Shown one piece after another: positions 29,296 through 38,889 of a stretch of DNA of 64,000 bases (position 1 is its first letter; every line of letters starts with the position of its first letter). A program made the translations under genes and the position numbers. The notes below the pieces were generated by a model that was given only the letters and a program-made list of their open reading frames with translations, was not told the origin of the DNA and made no database searches. The stretch covers positions 2,728,001 through 2,792,000 of the forward strand of contig OY764876.1 of the NCBI GenBank assembly GCA_963668595.1, given 5' to 3'. The DNA is from GWE2-42-39 sp963668595. Its GTDB lineage: Bacteria; Bacteroidota; Bacteroidia; Bacteroidales; Prolixibacteraceae.

Positions 29296-30159
29296 TTAAA
29301 CCAACTCGCTTTCGCCTGATAGCAAATACGGTTTAAACTCAGGAAAAAACTTTCGTGACACAGGAATAAATGTTTCCACGCCATTCAACTTGATCCGACA
29401 ACTTGTTTTTTCGTATGCAACCCGTTCGATTTTTTGCAGGTTCACCATAAACGAACGATGACAGCGTTTCATGGGCGAATTATGAAGCAACTCTTCGATA
29501 TTCTTCATTGAATTTCGCAGAATTTGCCGAACCGATTTATTTCCACTCTGAAAATAGACGATCACGTAATTATCCGCCGATTCGATATAAAGTAGCTGCT
29601 CGCCGGCAATTGAAAAACGCACTGTTCCTTTTTCGTCGCGAAAATTAATCAGACCATCTTCAAAGCCCGATTTATCAGCTTTTATTTTCAGATGATTCAA
29701 CTTTTTCTTTTGCTGTATCTGCGAAATCAGCAATAATGACAAGGAATACGGGATGAGCACTCCAAGCAATGTCAAACGGAAGCCAACAGGAATATCAGAA
29801 AGAAAACGAGAAACACTAAGCTCCCAATGCGCCACATAAAACACGAATAATGCAGCCATCAGCAATAATTCAATCGAAAAACTCAGCAGGAAAGCACCAA
29901 GCGAAAATTGCTTCACCTTAAAAAAACGACGAAATCCAAACTGCGAAGCAATCAATACGAACCCGGCAATAATTCCAAACCCGGACAAACGCAAAAACTG
30001 CTCCCAGCCAGCGTCGCTACTCCAGCGATCGATATTGAAAGGCACAAAAACATTGAGAAAGAAAATACTGAACGACACACTAAACAGGATCAATATCCAT
30101 CGATGCCGTGGCAAATCGAGGAACGGAAACGGAAGTTTTAAAAGTGTGCCCGGTTTCAT
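29296..30159 (-). CDS. Membrane-anchored LytTR-family transcriptional regulator
   Basis: A 287-residue protein with four hydrophobic segments in the first 150 residues (for example WILILFSVSFSIFFLNVFVPF and LLGVLIPYSLSLLLI), then a linker and a LytTR DNA-binding domain (about 180-280) with the family's AGEQLLYIESADNYVIVYF, RNSMKNIEELL and CHRSFMVNLQKIERV motifs. It lacks a receiver domain, so it would sense membrane or envelope signals directly rather than through a kinase. Targets unknown; it stands alone between a secreted protein gene and the DUF3109 gene. Confidence 0.88.
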   Translation of the reverse strand: MKPGTLLKLPFPFLDLPRHRWILILFSVSFSIFFLNVFVPFNIDRWSSDAGWEQFLRLSGFGIIAGFVLIASQFGFRRFFKVKQFSLGAFLLSFSIELLLMAALFVFYVAHWELSVSRFLSDIPVGFRLTLLGVLIPYSLSLLLISQIQQKKKLNHLKIKADKSGFEDGLINFRDEKGTVRFSIAGEQLLYIESADNYVIVYFQSGNKSVRQILRNSMKNIEELLHNSPMKRCHRSFMVNLQKIERVAYEKTSCRIKLNGVETFIPVSRKFFPEFKPYLLSGESELV

Positions 30160-30237
30160 TTTGCGAAAAGATTTATCTGCCTAAAAATACAAATTCGGAC
30201 AGAATCCGGAAATCTCCCCGCCATTTTCAGGATTCGC

Positions 30238-30819
30238 TTATTTTCTCATTGAAGATGGCAGATGTTCGGCAGCCTGCTCCAACTGCGCGTACCAATCAGC
30301 ACCATAACGACGAATCAGCGGTTCTTTCAGGAATTTATACAAAGGAAGCTTTTGTGCTTTGCCACATTCGCGACCTAGTTTACAAATATCCAATTGCTGG
30401 TAATTCACAGCATCAAAACGGCTGTATTCGGTAATCCGAATCGGGAACAAATAACAGGAAATAGGTTTGCGAAATGACAGTTTTCCTTCCAAATGCGCCT
30501 TCTCGATAGCACATTTCAGCAAGCCATTTTCGTCGGTAAAAGCATACACACACTGACGATTATTTACCAGCGGAGTTACCAAATCGCCATCCGAATCAAT
30601 TACAGAATAGCCTTGTTTAGCCACTTCATCCTTATGTTTCTGCGGTAAATATTTCTCAAAAACCGGATAAGCCTGCTCTATTTCAAGAGCTTCTTCTTCG
30701 GTTAGCGGAGCACCTGAGTCTCCCTCAATACAACAAGCACCTTTGCATTTCAGCAAATCACATAAAAAATACTTATCCAGCACATCGAGGCTGACAATGG
30801 CACGTCCGATTTCGAGCAT
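30238..30819 (-). CDS. DUF3109-family protein (cysteine-rich, YkgJ-like)
   Basis: A 193-residue protein starting at the ATG at 30819, giving MLEIGRAIVSLDVLDKYF; the frame is open to an earlier ATG at 30876, but that adds an unlikely 19 residues. Conserved cysteines (KCKGACC, RQCVYAF, LKCAIE, SCYLFPI, LDICKLGREC) match DUF3109, related to Fe-S/zinc-binding YkgJ-type proteins. Function in the family is not established. It is downstream of gpmI and an inverted repeat. Confidence 0.85.
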   Translation of the reverse strand: MLEIGRAIVSLDVLDKYFLCDLLKCKGACCIEGDSGAPLTEEEALEIEQAYPVFEKYLPQKHKDEVAKQGYSVIDSDGDLVTPLVNNRQCVYAFTDENGLLKCAIEKAHLEGKLSFRKPISCYLFPIRITEYSRFDAVNYQQLDICKLGRECGKAQKLPLYKFLKEPLIRRYGADWYAQLEQAAEHLPSSMRK

Positions 30820-30859
30820 AATAAACCGTCTTAAATTGTGTTCATAAAAAAGCAAAAAT

Positions 30860-30919
30860 AAACACGAAGACACCAAGGCTCCAAAAAAAATTTCAGATCG
30901 CCCTTGCGTCTTCGTGTTT
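30860..30919. repeat. Inverted repeat between gpmI and the DUF3109 gene
   Basis: AAACACGAAGAC (30860-30871) pairs perfectly with GTCTTCGTGTTT (30908-30919); AAGG/CCTT further in extends the stem around an A-rich loop. It could end the gpmI message, but on the minus strand it lacks a terminal T run. The arm sequence resembles short dispersed repeats common in environmental bacterial genomes. Confidence 0.55.
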
Positions 30920-30949
30920 ACATATTCTGAATGGTATTGACTACCAGTC

Positions 30950-32482
30950 TTATTTTCCGATCAAAACTTTTCCGGTCATCTCGGCAGGAATTTCCAGGCC
31001 CATCAGACTCAACAAAGTAGGAGCTACATCGGCAAGAATACCGTTGCTTATTTTCGCTTGTTTGTTTTCGCCCACATAAATACATGGAACCGGATTCAAC
31101 GAGTGTGCGGTATTGGCCGAACCATCTTCATTCACTGCATTATCTGCATTTCCGTGGTCGGCAATAATAAGCACTTCGTAATTGCTGGCACGAGCCGCCT
31201 CAACCACTTCTTTTACACATTGATCCACCGCAGTGACGGCTTTCGAAATAGCTTCGTAAACACCCGTGTGTCCAACCATGTCGCCATTGGCAAAATTCAA
31301 ACACACAAAATCAGCTTCTCCTTTTTTCAATTCCGGAACAATGGCATTTTTCACCAGCGGAGCCGACATTTCAGGTTGAAAATCGTAAGTAGGAACTTTC
31401 GGCGAAGGAATCAGAATGCGGCTTTCGCCCGGGAATTCATCTTCGCGACCTCCACTAAAGAAGAACGTTACGTGCGCATATTTCTCTGTTTCAGCAATAC
31501 GAATTTGTTTCAATCCAGCTTTTGCCACCATTTCGCCCATTGTGTTGGCGGTATTGTCTTTGTCGAAAATCACATTAACACCTTTGAAATCGGCTTTGTA
31601 ATTGGTCATGGTGTACCATTTCAGAGGTATGGTTTTCATTCCAAATTCAGGTAAATCCTGCTGAGTGAATGCAATAGTAGTTTGACGCAAACGGTCAGTG
31701 CGGAAGTTGAAACAAATTACCACATCGTCCTCTTCAATCAATGCCAATGGCTGATTGTTTTGGTCAACCATTACAACTGGTTTCAGGAACTCGTCGGTTA
31801 CTCCTGCTTCGTACGAAGCTTTTACGCTGGCCAGCAAATCAGTCGATTTTTCGCCAATTCCCTGTGTGTACATATCGTAAGCCAGTTTCAGACGATCGTA
31901 ATTTTTATCACGGTCCATTCCGAAATAGCGACCAATTAACGAAGCAAATTTTCCGTTTGTTCCTTTCAGTGCTTCCAAATCAGCTTCAAGAAATCCGTAT
32001 CCTGAACGAGGATCCGTATCACGACCGTCAGTCAAGCCATGAATAAAGATGTTATCCAGTCCCATGTCGGTACCAATCTGGCAAAGAGCGACCATGTGTG
32101 AGCTCAGCGCATGCACTCCGCCCGGGCCAATCAGACCAATCAGGTGCACTTTTTTATTGTTTTCTTTTGCGTAAGAAAATGCTTCAACAATTTTAGGTTG
32201 GTTCCACAGCGATTTATCACGAATTGCTTTGGTAATTTTTACCATATCCTGATACAATACGCGCCCGGCACCAATATTTAAGTGACCCACTTCAGAGTTA
32301 CCCATTTGTCCATCAGGCAAACCAACATTTTCGCCACTGGTAAGCAGTTGCGAATTCGGATATTCGCTCATTAGCGAATCAATAAAAGGAGTTGGTGCTG
32401 TAGCGATCACATCGCGTTTCGAACCATCTCCAATCCCCCATCCATCGAGGATCATTAATAATGCTTTTTTTGTTTCAGCCAT
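30950..32482 (-). CDS. gpmI: 2,3-bisphosphoglycerate-independent phosphoglycerate mutase
   Basis: A 510-residue glycolytic enzyme interconverting 3- and 2-phosphoglycerate, an alkaline-phosphatase-superfamily metalloenzyme. N-terminal metal site LMILDGWG, phosphorylated Ser63 in QMGNSEVGH, later HGLTDGRDTDP and the second metal site IADHGNADNA and NTAHSLNPVP. I start it at the ATG at 32482: the promoter -7 box occupies 32521-32528, which rules out the longer frame from 32521. It is preceded by a good promoter and transcribed alone. Confidence 0.97.
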   Translation of the reverse strand: MAETKKALLMILDGWGIGDGSKRDVIATAPTPFIDSLMSEYPNSQLLTSGENVGLPDGQMGNSEVGHLNIGAGRVLYQDMVKITKAIRDKSLWNQPKIVEAFSYAKENNKKVHLIGLIGPGGVHALSSHMVALCQIGTDMGLDNIFIHGLTDGRDTDPRSGYGFLEADLEALKGTNGKFASLIGRYFGMDRDKNYDRLKLAYDMYTQGIGEKSTDLLASVKASYEAGVTDEFLKPVVMVDQNNQPLALIEEDDVVICFNFRTDRLRQTTIAFTQQDLPEFGMKTIPLKWYTMTNYKADFKGVNVIFDKDNTANTMGEMVAKAGLKQIRIAETEKYAHVTFFFSGGREDEFPGESRILIPSPKVPTYDFQPEMSAPLVKNAIVPELKKGEADFVCLNFANGDMVGHTGVYEAISKAVTAVDQCVKEVVEAARASNYEVLIIADHGNADNAVNEDGSANTAHSLNPVPCIYVGENKQAKISNGILADVAPTLLSLMGLEIPAEMTGKVLIGK

Positions 32483-32520
32483 GATATATTGTTTTTTGTT
32501 TGTTTGATACTTTTCAGACA

Positions 32521-32549
32521 CAAAAGTATTCTTTTTTCAGCTTAGACAA
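32521..32549 (-). promoter_or_regulatory. Promoter of gpmI
   Basis: Minus-strand TACTTTTG (32521-32528) matches TAnnTTTG; TTG at 32547-32549 gives an 18-base spacer. The start point would be near 32515, about 33 bases before the ATG at 32482. Confidence 0.65.
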
Positions 32550-32978
32550 ATCGGGAAGCGGGAAGAACAAAAAAAATTAAAGAATAATTGATGTGTCAGC
32601 AAGATAGAATTAAACCATACTCCATATATTTCAGGTATTACAAAATTCCCGGCAAGAGGAAAAAACAAACAACATAAAAAACGCGGATACAGAAAACTGA
32701 GCATATTTTCTCCAAATTTATCAGTATGTTTTGCTCTGTATCGCCCGTCTTTTCACCAATAGAGAACATTTTATCTCAAAATATTTTCATCAAGCATTTG
32801 CTTTTTTCTACATATTGTCAGAAATTGCATAAAAAAGTGAATAATATCACAAAAATGAGCATGGGAACGGGCTTTGTTGATGGTAAAACTGGGAATAAGC
32901 TTTATTTTAGGCCAAGAATTAACTACATCCGAATCATATTACTACAGAACTAAAATAATTTATCTAAGACTTTTTCTT
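32550..32978. other. Intergenic stretch without recognisable gene
   Basis: About 430 bases between the divergent gpmI gene and the plus-strand lipoprotein gene. A short open frame from 32726 and an upstream extension of the lipoprotein frame from 32874 show no family features. I see no riboswitch, tRNA or repeat; it presumably holds the promoter of the lipoprotein gene, though no clear TAnnTTTG box with -33 partner is seen. Confidence 0.5.
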
Positions 32979-35048
32979 ATGAAAAAACATTCGTACAGAT
33001 TTTTGTTTCTGATTCCGCTGTTTCTAGCAAGCAGCTGCAATCTCGACAATTTTGATTTCAACAAATTGTCGGATGATGTCAGTTTATCGCCAGAACTGGT
33101 TATGCCTATGGCAAAAGCTGACATTACGGTGTGGGACATCATTGAATCGGTAAACGATGAAAATGACACGCTTCTAAAAACGGGAGATAAAGACATTATC
33201 AAAATCGTATATACCGAAGAAAATATATACGAATATGAAGTGCGAAAACTCGTTAATCTGCCAGACCACAAAGACTTACCGGTGGAAGAAAAAGCAATTG
33301 GCAACATCAAACTAAGCACAATCGCTAAACAACGGGGAATTACGATTAAACAATTACAAGACAATCTATCCGGAGCAATCGACAATATCACTGACGGCGT
33401 ACAACAATTGCCACTACTGGAATACGACCCAATTGATATTGAATATGTTGTTAGCGGGATAGACCAGTTTGAACGAGTTAAATTTGCAAAAGGAGAGCTA
33501 AGTGTTACACTTAAAAATAATTTCCAGTTTCACTATATTACAGTTGAGGCTAGTCTGATTGACAAACTCACCGGAAATCCGATAAAAAATCTTGTCTTCA
33601 ACAATATTATGCCGAATAACTCTTCGGCGGCACAAAAAGTGACTCTCGACAACCTCACATTTTCAAATTCTCTCTCATTTAGGTTGACTAAATTCATCGT
33701 GCATCAAAACAACTCGCCGGAAATAATCAATATCAACTCGGATATTTTCTCGTTTGACATGAGCTTCAACAAACTGGAAATTACATCGGGACGAGTAAAA
33801 GTGGAATCGCAACAAATTGAAAACTTTGCTGGCTCTTTCAACTTCGATTTCGACGACGACGTGAAGGTTTTTGCAGCGGAATTGAAAGGTGGAAGTCTTG
33901 AAATAAATTCAGTAAATACCTCTCCGCTTTCAGGAACGCTTTACATCACTTTCCCTGAAATTAAAAAATTAGGTTCGCCAATACAGGTAAACATCCCATT
34001 CAATGGACAATCAGGAAAACAAAACCTATCGAATGCACTCATTAATATGGCTTCGGATGTAAACTTCCCGTACAACAAGGTACCTTACACCTATACGATT
34101 GCACTCAATGCATCAAGCGGATATATTGATTTCGATGCCAACGACTATGTACGTTTAAATGCATCGCTGGACATGCTCGACTTTAAAAACGTACAAGGTG
34201 ACTTCGGAAAAAAACAAGTGAAAATTGATGACGGAAATTTCAATATGGACATGGAATTTCTGGATAAAATTACAGGCGACTTCCGCCTTGCCAACCCGAA
34301 ATTACAGTTAATCCTGACAAATGGAATTGGAGTTCCGGCCAAAGTAGAAGCCGATTTCGTTGCTCAGGATAAAAACGGGAAGTCGGTGTCGCTCAATCCA
34401 ACTCCATTTATGGTTACTCCTCCGGCCAGCCTGAGTTCTCCGGTTGTGAAACAAACAGTAACATTCGACAAAACGAACTCAAATATTGTTGAATTTGTTG
34501 CATTACCGCCATCCGGAAACATCAGCTACACGGGAGATATATTCTTTAATCCGACAGATATTGTTAGCCCAGCCAATCCAAACTTCTTTGATCTGGATTC
34601 GAAATTACAAATTGATCTGGGAGTTGACTTGCCCTTCGAATTACAGGTAAATAATCTGACATTTGAAGACACCGCAAAAATTGACAGTGGTGATCTGGAT
34701 AAAATAAAAACAGCAGAACTTATTGTAAATGCGATCAACGAAATTCCGCTTGATATTGATGTACAGTTATTCTTTGTCGATACTATTTCCGGGCAACAAT
34801 TCAGTTCTTCAGCCAAAAATAAATTGCTTTCGGCTGCACAAATCAGCGATACCGGAGTTATTACAGCAACCAACTCTTCGCATTCAATTACATTAAACGA
34901 AACGGAACTGAGTGGACTGAAAAAAGCGAATGGAATTATTTTCAAAGGAACGATCAGTTCTCCGTCAAACGGAACCAAGTCTGCTGTTATTTATTCGAAG
35001 AGCAAGCTGAACATGAGTGTTTCGATTAAAGCAAAACTCGATCTGTAA
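32979..35048 (+). CDS. Large lipoprotein of unknown function, DUF5723-partnered
   Basis: A 689-residue protein from the ATG at 32979, chosen because it opens directly onto a lipoprotein signal (basic MKKHSYR, hydrophobic stretch, lipobox ASSC). The frame extends upstream to 32874 but that would bury the signal. The mature chain is beta-rich and repetitive, with several stretches of alternating polar/hydrophobic residues (for example LDMLDFKNVQGDFGKKQVKI and LQIDLGVDLPFELQVNNLTF), suggestive of stacked beta-sandwich domains at the outer membrane. It is followed after 19 bases by a DUF5723 gene, so the two are likely an operon. Family not recognised. Confidence 0.78.
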   Translation: MKKHSYRFLFLIPLFLASSCNLDNFDFNKLSDDVSLSPELVMPMAKADITVWDIIESVNDENDTLLKTGDKDIIKIVYTEENIYEYEVRKLVNLPDHKDLPVEEKAIGNIKLSTIAKQRGITIKQLQDNLSGAIDNITDGVQQLPLLEYDPIDIEYVVSGIDQFERVKFAKGELSVTLKNNFQFHYITVEASLIDKLTGNPIKNLVFNNIMPNNSSAAQKVTLDNLTFSNSLSFRLTKFIVHQNNSPEIININSDIFSFDMSFNKLEITSGRVKVESQQIENFAGSFNFDFDDDVKVFAAELKGGSLEINSVNTSPLSGTLYITFPEIKKLGSPIQVNIPFNGQSGKQNLSNALINMASDVNFPYNKVPYTYTIALNASSGYIDFDANDYVRLNASLDMLDFKNVQGDFGKKQVKIDDGNFNMDMEFLDKITGDFRLANPKLQLILTNGIGVPAKVEADFVAQDKNGKSVSLNPTPFMVTPPASLSSPVVKQTVTFDKTNSNIVEFVALPPSGNISYTGDIFFNPTDIVSPANPNFFDLDSKLQIDLGVDLPFELQVNNLTFEDTAKIDSGDLDKIKTAELIVNAINEIPLDIDVQLFFVDTISGQQFSSSAKNKLLSAAQISDTGVITATNSSHSITLNETELSGLKKANGIIFKGTISSPSNGTKSAVIYSKSKLNMSVSIKAKLDL

Positions 35049-35067
35049 CCATTAAACCGGAAAAAGA

Positions 35068-36479
35068 ATGAAAGCAAATACAATACGTACACTGTTTACA
35101 GTTATTCTCCTGCTGAGCCTCGGCCTCACTGCATTTTCGCAGGGGACAAACATAATGCATTTCATGAAGGGAATGCCTCAATCGTCAAAATACAACCCTG
35201 CGTTACATAACGACTCAAGTACTGTGGTAATCGGATTACCTGGCTTATCGGGTATTTACCTGGGTTTGAACAGCGATTTTGCGCTCAACGATCTTATTCA
35301 CTACGGAACCGGAAATATGTCAGACTCTCTGATTATTGATATTGACGGATTTCACAATGGATTGAAAGATCAGAACTATTTCAGACAGGATGCCGAAATC
35401 TCTTTATTCAGTTTCGGATTCAGAACTCACAGAGCATTTATTAACTTTTCGGTTACCGAAAAACAATCCGCTCAAATCGGATTCAGTAAATCATTTGTCA
35501 CTTTCTTAAAAGAGGGAAATGCTCCTTACATTGGTCAGAACTTCGATTTAGGAGACATGGACTTCAATCTCTTTCATTACCGCGAATTTGCTCTGGGATT
35601 TTCTCACGAACTGATGCAAGGAAAACTTTCGATTGGAGCAAAAGCCAAAGCCTTGTTCGGAAAAGCAGCAATGCAAACAAACAAGCTCAATTTTAAAGTA
35701 AATACCGCAGCTGATGGTTCTTCAATCCTTTTGCAAACGGATATGTCTGTCGATTTCTCAGCTCCAGTTACACCGAAATACGATGAAAGTAATTTTTTCG
35801 ATGGCTTTGAAGACGATTTTACTGCCGACGAATATATTCTGACATCTAAAAACATGGGGGTCGCTTTCGATCTGGGAGCCGTGTACAAGGTAAATCCCAA
35901 AATTATGGTTTCGGCCAGTATTATAGACTTGGGAAGTATTCCATTTAAAAATAATGTTTACAATATCCGCCATGCGCAGAGCTATTCTTGGGAAGGACTC
36001 GATTTTTCGAATTCGCTGGATGACACCAAACCCGGATATATTAGCGCCGACGATATGCTTGACACAGAAATGGACAAACTGGAAGCAGTAGTTCGCCCCA
36101 AAAAGGATGAAATAAGCAGCGATAAGTTTACACTCAGCATTCCTACGAAACTGTTTGTAGGAGGTACTTATACAATGAATAATAAATTGAATTTCTCTGT
36201 ACTCGATCGCCTGTATATGCACAACGGGCAAACTCAAAATAGTTTAAGTTTGAGTGCCAATGCCATGCTGGGCAATTCTTTTCGGTTACAGGATCATACT
36301 CTGCTATTGGAAACAGATACGACAATTTAGGTCTGGGTATGGCTGTACGGCTTGGATTCCTGCAATTGTACATGGTTAACGATAACCTGTTGGCACTTAC
36401 AAATCCAGCCAAAGCACAATTCGTAAATATCCGCTTCGGAATGAACTTCCTGTTCGGACGTAAATACGAAGCATATTAA
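35068..36479 (+). pseudogene. DUF5723-family outer-membrane protein, interrupted by a frameshift
   Basis: The first 420 codons (to a stop at 36330) match the DUF5723 family of PorV/OmpP1-like barrels: signal peptide ending AFSQ, then MPQSSKYNPAL and LGLNSDFALNDLI. The frame then breaks. Adding one T to the T4 run at 36279-36282 restores SFSVTGSYSAIGNRYDNLGL and the family's C-terminus ending LFGRKYEAY at 36479. So this is either a real one-base deletion or a homopolymer sequencing error. If real, the barrel loses its closing strands and would not insert. It forms an operon with the lipoprotein gene upstream and has its own terminator. Confidence 0.85.
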
Positions 36480-36507
36480 TCCAAAACTTCAAACTTTATG
36501 ATACAAG

Positions 36508-36529
36508 AAAAGGGAGGCAACTCCCTTTT
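36508..36529 (+). terminator. Terminator of the lipoprotein/DUF5723 operon
   Basis: AAAAGGGAG (36508-36516), GCAA loop, CTCCCTTTT (36521-36529), then more T: a textbook rho-independent terminator. It lies 29 bases after the frame-restored stop (36479) and 178 bases after the premature one, which supports the longer reading of the gene. Confidence 0.9.
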
Positions 36530-36569
36530 TTTGTTCACATATCCCGTCAAATCAACGGCATTATATCTT

Positions 36570-37676
36570 TTAGCAAACTACAGCTTTCTCTAATCCGCGT
36601 AAATATTCCTCATTCATGCTTGCTCCCAGGCCCGGAGCTTCGGGTACGGTTACCCGACCTTTTTCGGAATAGCGAATTCCGCCTTCTACCGGATCTTCAA
36701 CAAACATAAGCGGGGTGTCGAAATCGCAAAACTGAATACGATCGCTGCACAAAGCCAGATGAGCCGAGGCAGTAAAAGCCAGTCTCGATTCCAAAAATCC
36801 CCCCACCTGGAGTAACATTCCTGCTTGCTCAGCAAGTTTCACAATCTTTTGCGCTTTTAATAAGCCCGACGATTTTCCAAGTTTTATATTGAAACAATCG
36901 CAAGCACCTAAATCAATCAATCGTTTGGCATCGTTATGGTCACTGCAACATTCGTCAGCCATTACCGGAATTGGACTTTCTTTGGTTACCCGCCCAAGTT
37001 CCATAAAATTCCAGCGGGCAATAGGTTCCTCACAAAACTGAATATTGTAAGGTTCAAGCGCCTTCAGTATGGCAATAGCCGTTTCGGTATCCCACCCCTG
37101 ATTGGCATCCAGCCGAAGCGGAATCTCCGATCCGATTTGTTCGCGAATACGAATTACCCGTTCCAAGTCTTCCTCTCTTGATCCGCCCAACTTTAGCTTG
37201 ATTACCTGAAAGCCATCTTGCTTAATTTTCAGCGCATCGGTAGCCATTTTTTCCGGAGCACCAATACTTACCGTATAATCGGTATAAAGTGTTTTATTGT
37301 TTTCGCCGGAAAGGAAACGATACAAAGGCAAACCGGCATATTGCGCAGCAATGTCGTGCAAAGCAATATCGAAAGCACTTTTTATGCTCGAATTTCCAAA
37401 AATAAGCTTGTCCATGGCTTGCATACAACCTTCCAAATCGAGCGGATTTTTGCCTAGCAGCACTTTTCCCAAATACTGCCCCACCACAAAGCCAGTCTCC
37501 ATATTTTCGCCATTAATGGTCATAAACGGACTGCATTCGCCCATACCAACAAGTCCCTCATCGGTTCGGATTCGTACCACCACATTTTCGGCACACTCAA
37601 GCGGTCCCAGCGAAATAATAAACGGTTCTTTCAGCCGAATCGGCGATTTATAAATTTCAGTTTGAATAATTTTCAT
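36570..37676 (-). CDS. Dipeptide epimerase (L-Ala-D/L-Glu epimerase-like, enolase superfamily)
   Basis: A 368-residue enolase-superfamily enzyme from the ATG at 37676. Catalytic KxK is Lys160/Lys162 (VIKLKLGG), metal ligands Asp190 (RLDANQGW), Glu216 (CEEPI) and Asp241 (MADE), and the opposing base is Lys265 (NIKLGKS). This pattern matches Ala-Glu epimerases that convert L-Ala-D-Glu from murein into L-Ala-L-Glu. It starts 24 bases after the stop of a VanX-like dipeptidase gene, consistent with recycling of cell-wall dipeptides. Exact dipeptide preference varies widely in this family and is not readable here. Confidence 0.88.
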   Translation of the reverse strand: MKIIQTEIYKSPIRLKEPFIISLGPLECAENVVVRIRTDEGLVGMGECSPFMTINGENMETGFVVGQYLGKVLLGKNPLDLEGCMQAMDKLIFGNSSIKSAFDIALHDIAAQYAGLPLYRFLSGENNKTLYTDYTVSIGAPEKMATDALKIKQDGFQVIKLKLGGSREEDLERVIRIREQIGSEIPLRLDANQGWDTETAIAILKALEPYNIQFCEEPIARWNFMELGRVTKESPIPVMADECCSDHNDAKRLIDLGACDCFNIKLGKSSGLLKAQKIVKLAEQAGMLLQVGGFLESRLAFTASAHLALCSDRIQFCDFDTPLMFVEDPVEGGIRYSEKGRVTVPEAPGLGASMNEEYLRGLEKAVVC

Positions 37677-37700
37677 ATCACGAATTAATAGAATAACCAA

Positions 37701-38423
37701 TCACTGTATTGCATCCAGCTCATCAAACGACAAATCCATCAAAGGAAAATCTTCCCAGCCACGATAATCGAAATGCCACCACTCGGTTGGATAATGCGAG
37801 AAACCAAAATGCTCCATTACATTAAACAACAATTGCCGGTTGGCAATAACCGTGTCGGGTAGCTGCATATATTCGGGATGAGCTTTTTCACTGAATTCGT
37901 CAAACGAACTTGGCATCGCTATTTCGGTTTTTGAACGAAGATCGACCAGCGAAACATCGACTGCACAACCGCGGTTATGGCGCGACCCATGGCGCGGATT
38001 AGCAACAAAACTTGTATCGGGATACACTTCATAAAATTTCAGCGTTGCGGCATACGGACGATACGCGTCGTAAATCTTCAACCCCAGATGATAGCTGGCC
38101 AATGAATCCTGTACGCGAACCAACGCGTCGGCAACTGGTTTACGAGCAAAAGCCCGGGCGGATGAATAAACTACTTGCGAAGTAAAATTGTTGGTCGTTG
38201 CATAACGAATATCGAGCAGTACCCCCGGCACCGTTTTTTCGAGATCGACCATTTGCATCAGCGGATTTTGCGACACTTGCTGCCGGTAATCATCCACGCT
38301 TGTCACCAATGCCAAACCATACGGATTACGGTTTACCTGCTCGTTTTTGCATCCGGACAATAGAAGCCCCCATGCAAACAAGAATACCAGCAGAATGATT
38401 TGCTGTTTAACGGTTCTACCCAT
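37701..38423 (-). CDS. VanX/DdpX-type D-alanyl-D-alanine dipeptidase (peptidase M15D), lipoprotein
   Basis: A 240-residue zinc peptidase with a lipoprotein signal (lipobox LLSGC, Cys25), so periplasmic. The M15D motifs are all present: SxHxxGxAxD as SRHNRGCAVD (His149, Asp156), catalytic Glu214 and zinc ligand His217 in TEWWHFDY. VanX-type enzymes cleave D-Ala-D-Ala; outside vancomycin resistance clusters, as here (no vanHA neighbours), the role is usually recycling of wall dipeptides, matching the epimerase gene directly downstream. Confidence 0.93.
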   Translation of the reverse strand: MGRTVKQQIILLVFLFAWGLLLSGCKNEQVNRNPYGLALVTSVDDYRQQVSQNPLMQMVDLEKTVPGVLLDIRYATTNNFTSQVVYSSARAFARKPVADALVRVQDSLASYHLGLKIYDAYRPYAATLKFYEVYPDTSFVANPRHGSRHNRGCAVDVSLVDLRSKTEIAMPSSFDEFSEKAHPEYMQLPDTVIANRQLLFNVMEHFGFSHYPTEWWHFDYRGWEDFPLMDLSFDELDAIQ

Positions 38424-38536
38424 CGCTATTTTGGTTTTTTAAAAAATGAATTGACGAAGGGTAAAGATAATAAAGTCAGGGCGGATTAAATCAAAACTAT
38501 CGAGGGTTTTTCATATTCCGCGCAACCGGGCGAAAC

Positions 38537-38608
38537 AATGCCATCGCCCTTGAATTATCGTAGCAAGGAATAGGCAAATGGGCAAAAACAACCCGGTACG
38601 GGTTGGAT
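38537..38608. repeat. REP module 1, right half only
   Basis: A degenerate P3-like segment (38537-38552) with the right stem arm GAATTATCGTAGCAAGG, then the intact terminal palindrome AACCCGGTACGGGTT (P4, 38590-38604) followed by GGAT. The left half (P1, P2) is missing, so this is a decayed or partial copy of the modules that follow. Confidence 0.75.
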
Positions 38609-38650
38609 GAATAAAATAAAAACATCAATAAAAATCTGGAATGACATTAT

Positions 38651-38849
38651 ATCGAACCCGTACCGGGTTCAAATCACAATTGGTGATCAATTGTTGCTAT
38701 GATAATCAAATCCGTACCGGATTTTCGTACAATAGAGTTTCCGCAATAGTGCATCCTTCGCCCCGGACTCTTCAATCAATGCCATCGGCATTGGATTATC
38801 ATAGCAAGGAATATGTGAGTGGACAAAAACAACCCGGTACGGGTTGGAT
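38651..38849. repeat. REP module 2, complete
   Basis: About 195 bases with four palindromes: P1 GAACCCGTACCGGGTTC (38654-38670), P2 AATCCGTACCGGATT (38709-38723), P3 AATGCCATCGGCATT (38778-38792), P4 AACCCGGTACGGGTT (38831-38845). P4 is the reverse complement of the P1 core. The arms GCTATGATAATC before P2 and GATTATCATAGC after P3 pair with each other, so the whole module can fold into one large structure. Confidence 0.9.
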
Positions 38850-38889
38850 AGCTGACATGGAATCATACAAAAATGTGTATCGACCTATT

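Noticed and set aside
36270..36300. Programmed -1 frameshift in the DUF5723 gene
   Set aside because: The site does not fit the X XXY YYZ slippery pattern and no downstream stimulatory stem or pseudoknot is evident; a missing T is simpler.
37701..38423. Vancomycin resistance locus
   Set aside because: Only a VanX-like gene is present; there is no vanH or vanA homologue and the neighbour is a dipeptide epimerase.
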